Shown piece by piece: positions 59,492 to 64,000 of a stretch of DNA of 64,000 nt. A program made the translations under genes and the position numbers. Within the stretch, counting starts at the first letter, position 1. Each line of letters opens with the position of its first letter. Location of the stretch: NCBI GenBank assembly GCA_018350325.1, contig JAEVLN010000007.1, positions 3,267,804 through 3,331,803 of the forward strand, read 5' to 3'. A model generated the notes under the pieces. That model worked only from the letters and a program-made list of their open reading frames with translations, had not been told where the DNA came from and made no database searches. This DNA comes from Globodera rostochiensis. Lineage: Eukaryota; Nematoda; Chromadorea; Rhabditida; Heteroderidae.

Positions 59492-62400
59492 TCAGAGGTA
59501 TGCAGGTTGGTCAGGTCGTAGTGCACGAAGCCTAATAATAATAAAATATTTATAATTTAAGGATTTTTACAAAGTTAATACAAAATTAATTTAAAAAACT
59601 AATAAAATAAATTTTTACATTAAAAAAGAACCTGCGCAAGTAATCGGCGTCTCGAAGAAAATCTGATTGGAAGCTGTTGTGACGCACAGTTGACAGGGCC
59701 GAGCTCAGCGTGTTCTCGTCAATAAACCGTAACTTAATTAATATTTTAAAAATTAATTTTAAATTTTATAATAAATTTTAAGTCCAAAAATACCTTCATT
59801 AGCAAATCGTGCGGTTCAAATGGCCGGTTGTAAAGTTCATTCTCCAAAAAATTGCACACATCGTCCCACGTTATCTAAAAATATGGTCAAAAAATGATAT
59901 TTTTTTAAATTTTCTAACTTTTCCATGCTTTTTCCTCCTCAAAACGCCCAACAGAGTGACAATTTCGCGCAGCTCTTCGCTCATGCCCAAAAAGCGTTTG
60001 GCACGGCCAAAGTAATGGAGTGAAGTGAAATATGCCTTCAGATGGGTGGACGCCAAATCAACGCACATTGTGACCACGGCGAGGCCTGTTTTTTTTTGTT
60101 GGATAATGAGAAAATTTGGTTTTAACGAAAATCAAAAATATTTTGTTAAATCATTTAAAACAATTGTTAATATTAAAGATCGAATTTTGAATTTTTTTTT
60201 ATACGTTTTTGCAAATACATAAGCAGCCAAAAATAGTAGCATTTATTTTAAAAAATTGAATTTGAGCGACTTTCAGACAATATAAATTAACATTTTTGGG
60301 GTTTTGAGAATACCTAACTCCATTTTTCGCCATTTTCGTTTTATTAGAAAATGTTAAGAATTTTCCGAAAAATTTCTTATAAAAAATGTAATAAATTGGT
60401 GTATAATACAAACTTTTTGATTCGCCTATTTTAGTCAATGTTTCACGCTTTTTAGTCTTTGAAACCCGGTCTTTAGTTATTATGTTGAAAAAATTTCATC
60501 AATTTTGTTAAAAAAATTACCGACCAACAATGACGAAGGCGACGATGAGCGATAGGAATCTAAAATTTGCGTATGAAAATGGTTACGCAAAAAAAACTCA
60601 CTGATCAGATCACTTACATATAATCGGTTCTTCTGATCAGATCACTTAGGTTCCTCTGATCTGATCACTTACATATAATCGGTTCTTCTGATCAGATCAC
60701 TTAGGTTCCTCTGATCAGATCACTTACATATAATCGGTTCCTCTGATCAGATCACTTACATATAATCGGTTCCTCTGATCAGATCACTTACATATAATCG
60801 GTGACCACAACGTCGCCCAACCCAACCGTGACGATGAGGTTGAAGCCAAAATGAAATGAATGAATGAACGACCATTTATCCTCCCAATTCATAAACCTGA
60901 AAAATTGCAAATTTTCATATACAAATTTCAAAAATATAATTTTTCACATGAAAGAACCCATGGAGCAGTACACGCAAATGCAAAGAACGTAAGCGCCTAA
61001 ATGTTTAAATATTTATTTATAAAATATATAAATCATAAAACAAAACCAATTGGAAACCAGAGGTTGGTGGGCTCCTCAATTTCTTAAAAATTTTTTTAAA
61101 ATAAAATTTATTGTGAAATAGCGAGGCCCACGTACGATCCATGGTCTCAAGCATGTCCAATGCACCCATGGAGGCAGTCATTGACTGGATGGACTTACGA
61201 CGATATTTTGTGCCAATTTTATGTATGCAGAAAAATTCAATGAGCATTCTCTAAAAATTTTTGTTTTTTTAATTTTTTAAATAAAAATTATAAATTTTTT
61301 TGAATCAGAAATTGATTTTAACTATTTTTGTAGTTTAATTTAAATTTGCACTTTAATTTTTTTTATGATGCGCCTCCAATTTTTCTTCAGCCACAAAATT
61401 GGGTCGGACAAAAATTTGCCAATGTCAGCTGCCGTGATGAACATTAATGGAATGCCAACAAGCGCAAAAATCACTGAGAAAATTTTGCCGAGATCCGTGT
61501 TCACCGACACCTCGGAATAGCCTGAAGCATTAAAAAATGTTTAAATTTAAATTTATTTTAATATTTTAAATTGAAAATTCGCTTTTAAACTTCTACCACA
61601 AGTTGTAAGCACGGTGAGCACGTACAGCCTGAACCCGCAAAACATAATATCATCGATTAAATATTTTAAAAAAATATTTTTTGAATTCCCCGACCATTCG
61701 GGGATCGGGGTTCTCCGGGGGCGATATGTCGGGGTCGGGGTTTTTTCGGAAAGGGGCGGGGATGCCCAAAAGTCGGGGGTTCTTCGTGGCACCGGGGAGC
61801 AATTCTATTTACTATAAACCCTAAAATTCAAAACCGCAAAATACGGTACAAGTTTCAATATTTATTTACACATACAGAGCAGTCGGAAATGTCCATTTGT
61901 TGTGGATGTTGGCAAGCTGTTCAGGGGCCAACATTTCTTGCCGAATTGGACGTCTGAATTAATTAATTTTGATAAGCAATTTTTAAATTTATTTAAATAT
62001 AAACGTGCCTGTCATCAACTTCTGCCGCAACACTAATCATATAATCTCTAAAATTAATGTTATTTGTTTTTCAAATTCGTAGGTTGACTAAAAAGAGTGA
62101 AAAACATTTTCTAAATCACAAAAAAATAAATTAGCATTTAAAATTTCTGGCACAAAATTTTGTTTAAAATATTTGTTGCCTAAATATGCCGTCCCATTGT
62201 TCCCGACGCATTTTGCCATCGGCTGCAAATTGTTGCACCAACAAATGCCAGCTGGACTCCGTGAAGTTTTCGATGAGTTGGCCAAGGCGGACCAGCTTGC
62301 GCGAGCGTACCATCTGTGGAATAAATTATTTTAAAAAAAATAGGAGAATTAAAGTTATATACCAGCTCCGTGCGTGTCTCCAATGCTTGCAGAATGACGG

Positions 62401-63188
62401 CCCCTGGGGTGTTGTTAGTTAATTTTGGAAAATTTTACATTTTTTTTTGTCGGGCTTTTTGATTTCCCGAAAAATTTCAACCCGCACATCGGCGATATTG
62501 CAACCCACTATTTTTAAACAATATTTGTTGAAATAAAAACCCAACGATTTTCATGCTTAATTGGTTAAGGAACACTTTGATTTTCTAAACTGCTAACGAA
62601 ATTTGTTTACAAAATATTTGTTAAAATTAATAAATATGTATCAAAATTTGCATGCCTATGCACAGGTAACCGATCAGGACGGCCACAAGCACCACATGAG
62701 GCACCATAATTTTGATGAACTGCAAAAACAGCAAAATGATCAATTTTCATGTTGTTTAATTAAATCAATAAATTTTTGATCTATGATGACGTCACTTAAA
62801 ATAATTAACTGATTAAACAATCGAAAGTTCAAAAGAACAGTAATTTATTGTTTTCATATTTTATAAAGAAAATTGCTTAATCCTTTAACAAAAAGATTAA
62901 TTGAAATTCATTTCATCGTTCCCCAGAAAGTCCTTGACCCTTCAGGTACCATAAACCAATTAAGATTTTCCAGTTTTGGCACTTTTGTATTCTCGGAATT
63001 CAATTAACTCGGACCTTGAGCACTTTTTGCGGGCAGTTCATGCCCGTCTTGGCCTCGTCCTCCTCATTCAGTTGACTGGTCAGCAGCGTGCCAACATCGT
63101 CACCATCCAACAGGGTCGGCTGCTTCGGCATCGGCAAACCGTCCCAACGGGCCGTGATATTGTCTGTGTGTTGGGGGTACGGTATCAA
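59492..63188 (-). CDS. TWK-type two-pore-domain (K2P) potassium channel, 5' end incomplete
   Basis: K2P channels pass background K+ current across the plasma membrane. About 13 exons on the - strand join in phase. N-terminal exon 63,015-63,188 (WDGLPMPKQPTLLDGDDVG), TM1 IKIMVPHVVLVAVLIGAVIL with QALE, extracellular cap helices (LIENFTESSWHLLVQQFAAD, RDYMISVAAEVDDR, EQLANIHNKWTFPTALL), pore 1 VLTVLTTCGYSEVSVNTDLG, TM2 IFSVIFALVGIPLMFITAAD with IGKFLSDP, cytosolic LIEFFCIHKIGTKYRRKS, TM3 AYVLCICVYCSMGSF, pore 2 IHSFHFGFNLIVTVGLGDVV, TM4 IFLSLIVAFVIVGLAVVTMC, and a tail with YFGRAKRFLGMSEE. Pore 1 has TTCGYS in place of TTIGYG; pore 2 is canonical GLGD. Two introns use GC donors (TTTAG|GCAACA and GACAG|GCACGT). 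The true start lies upstream of 63,188 or in an unseen exon. Confidence 0.88.
60600..60802 (-). repeat. Intronic minisatellite made of a splice donor
   Basis: About six units of 30-37 bp. On the - strand each reads CCGATTATATGTAAGTGATC followed by TGATCAGAGGAA. The pore-2 exon ends CACCGATTATAT and its donor is GTAAGTGATC, so every unit copies the exon end plus the donor. The array begins exactly at this exon-intron border. Confidence 0.9.
61680..61805. repeat. GGGG-rich MITE-like block in a K2P intron
   Basis: CGGGGATCGGGGTTCTCCGG, TCGGGGTCGGGGTTTTTTCG and AGTCGGGGGTTCTTCG words, resembling the CCCGATCCC-type small elements elsewhere in the window. It lies in the intron upstream of the pore-1 exon. 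Confidence 0.5.
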
Positions 63189-63482
63189 AAAATACCGTAA
63201 AAATTGTTAAATCGCAATGGGCATAAACGGGAACTACGAGGGATTCTTTTTTAAATATAATTCTTGAATGTTTCACTAATTATTATAAATTACAAAAAAT
63301 TAAATAAACACATTTTTTTAAATACAAAACAAATTTAAAACTTGTAGTTTAAAACTTTTTTTTAAGACAAAATGGCCTAGAAAAAATTTTGAGTTTTTTT
63401 TTCTAGGGTTTAGGCTAAAAACCTGACACGTATTTTATTCATATTATATATATTATAATATTATTGTTTCATATGAAAAACC
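63189..63482. other. Upstream flank of K2P gene; no exon seen
   Basis: AT-rich, no recognisable exon. Missing 5' exon(s) of the channel may lie here or beyond the window. Confidence 0.4.
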
Positions 63483-63850
63483 TCAACTCGTTCCCCTTTG
63501 CCCAACTTTTTTGAACCTTTTTCATTATAACTTTTTTCTAGCGAACCAAATTAAATATTTTTGGTATTATTCGAAAGCAGACACTGAGTAGAAGCTATTA
63601 GCAAGCAAAAGCTAATCGATTAGACAAATACCAAAAAAGCTACGGGCCAAAAACCTGAAATTTTTATTTTTGTGGCCAGAATGGCCATAACTTTTTTGGC
63701 ATTTGGCCAATCGAGTTAGCTTTTGCTTGCTAATAGCTTCTACACAGTGTTTGCTTTCGAATGATATCAAAAATATTTCATTTGGTTCGCTAGAAAAAAA
63801 GTTATAATGAAAAAGGTTCAAAAAAGTTTGGCAAAAGAGGAACGAGTTGG
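63483..63850. repeat. Fold-back (inverted repeat) element
   Basis: 63,485-63,645 (CTCAACTCGTTCC, TTCATTATAACTTTTTTCTA, GCGAACCAAATTAAATATTT, AAGCTATTAGCAAGCAAAAG) is complementary to 63,675-63,850 (CTTTTGCTTGCTAATAGCTT, GGTTCGCTAGAAAAAAAGTT, GGAACGAGTTGGG), with about 30 bp between arms. The arms are about 85-90 percent alike by eye and there is no coding content. Confidence 0.88.
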
Positions 63851-64000
63851 GTTTTTGTCCGTTTCATATGCCAATGCTCTTCACTATTTTTAAGATACCG
63901 AGAAGGCTTTCGATTTAAATATGTTTTTTCCCGAGTCCCCAATGAACACTCTACCTCCCAAGTGCATGAAGGGCCAAAACGGGTGCAGGCTAACGTTGAA
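63851..64000. other. No gene seen
   Basis: Too short for a call. CCCGAGTCCCCAATGAACAC and ACGGGTGCAGG look slightly exon-like but have no frame or splice support. Confidence 0.3.

Overview
Organism. The window is AT-rich eukaryotic DNA with many short introns and no operon-like prokaryotic layout. It carries nematode-type genes: a class-T serpentine receptor, a TWK-type two-pore K+ channel, MATH/BTB proteins, a TRH-receptor-like GPCR and expanded purple acid phosphatases. One gene belongs to a large 'F-box' family (start of the type SDRFDxLVD, ending GERLV...[18 protein letters not shown]) that I know from cyst nematodes (Globodera/Heterodera). GC-AG introns fit that too. My call is a plant-parasitic cyst nematode or close relative; this is inferred from memory of families, not from a search.

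Layout. 0.55-3.94 kb is a tandem array with palindromic CCCCCCGGGGGG cores. 3.9-9.7 kb is mostly repeats and unassigned sequence. 9.8-11.5 kb (-) is a complete MATH+BTB gene, with an inverted fragment of its 3' end at 12.3 kb. 13.2-13.8 kb is a terminal-inverted-repeat element. 13.9-15.3 kb (+) is an unknown gene with a duplicated exon and an intronic minisatellite. 16.4-18.7 kb (-) holds an F-box-family gene and a broken paralogue. 19.7-20.4 kb (-) is a MATH-only copy with a frameshift. 21.1-23.7 kb (-) is a nine-exon srt receptor.

24.3-51 kb is a nested palindromic region. Three purple acid phosphatase copies lie in alternating orientation (- intact, + broken, - intact). The first palindrome encloses a degenerate katanin-like ATPase and an HTH-repeat relic, and one arm carries a 14-bp minisatellite. 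The second has near-identical arms (36.5-38.2 / 45.3-47.2 kb), each with a complete four-exon gene for an unknown signal-peptide plus two-TM protein. Its 7-kb loop carries a cysteine-rich secreted protein gene. 53.9-57.4 kb (+) is a twelve-exon TRH-receptor-like GPCR. 59.5-63.2 kb (-) is a K2P channel with an altered first selectivity filter. 63.5-63.85 kb is a fold-back repeat.

Most unusual signals. (1) Four introns in three well-conserved genes have no usable AG at the 3' end and appear to end in TG; with these junctions the 333-, 366- and 524-codon reading frames close exactly. (2) Several introns contain minisatellites whose unit is a copy of the adjacent splice site: acceptors at 14.3, 25.7 and 49.4 kb, and a donor at 60.6 kb. 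(3) A palindrome duplicates an unknown secreted/membrane gene family. All exon models were worked out by hand from the sequence, with no RNA evidence.
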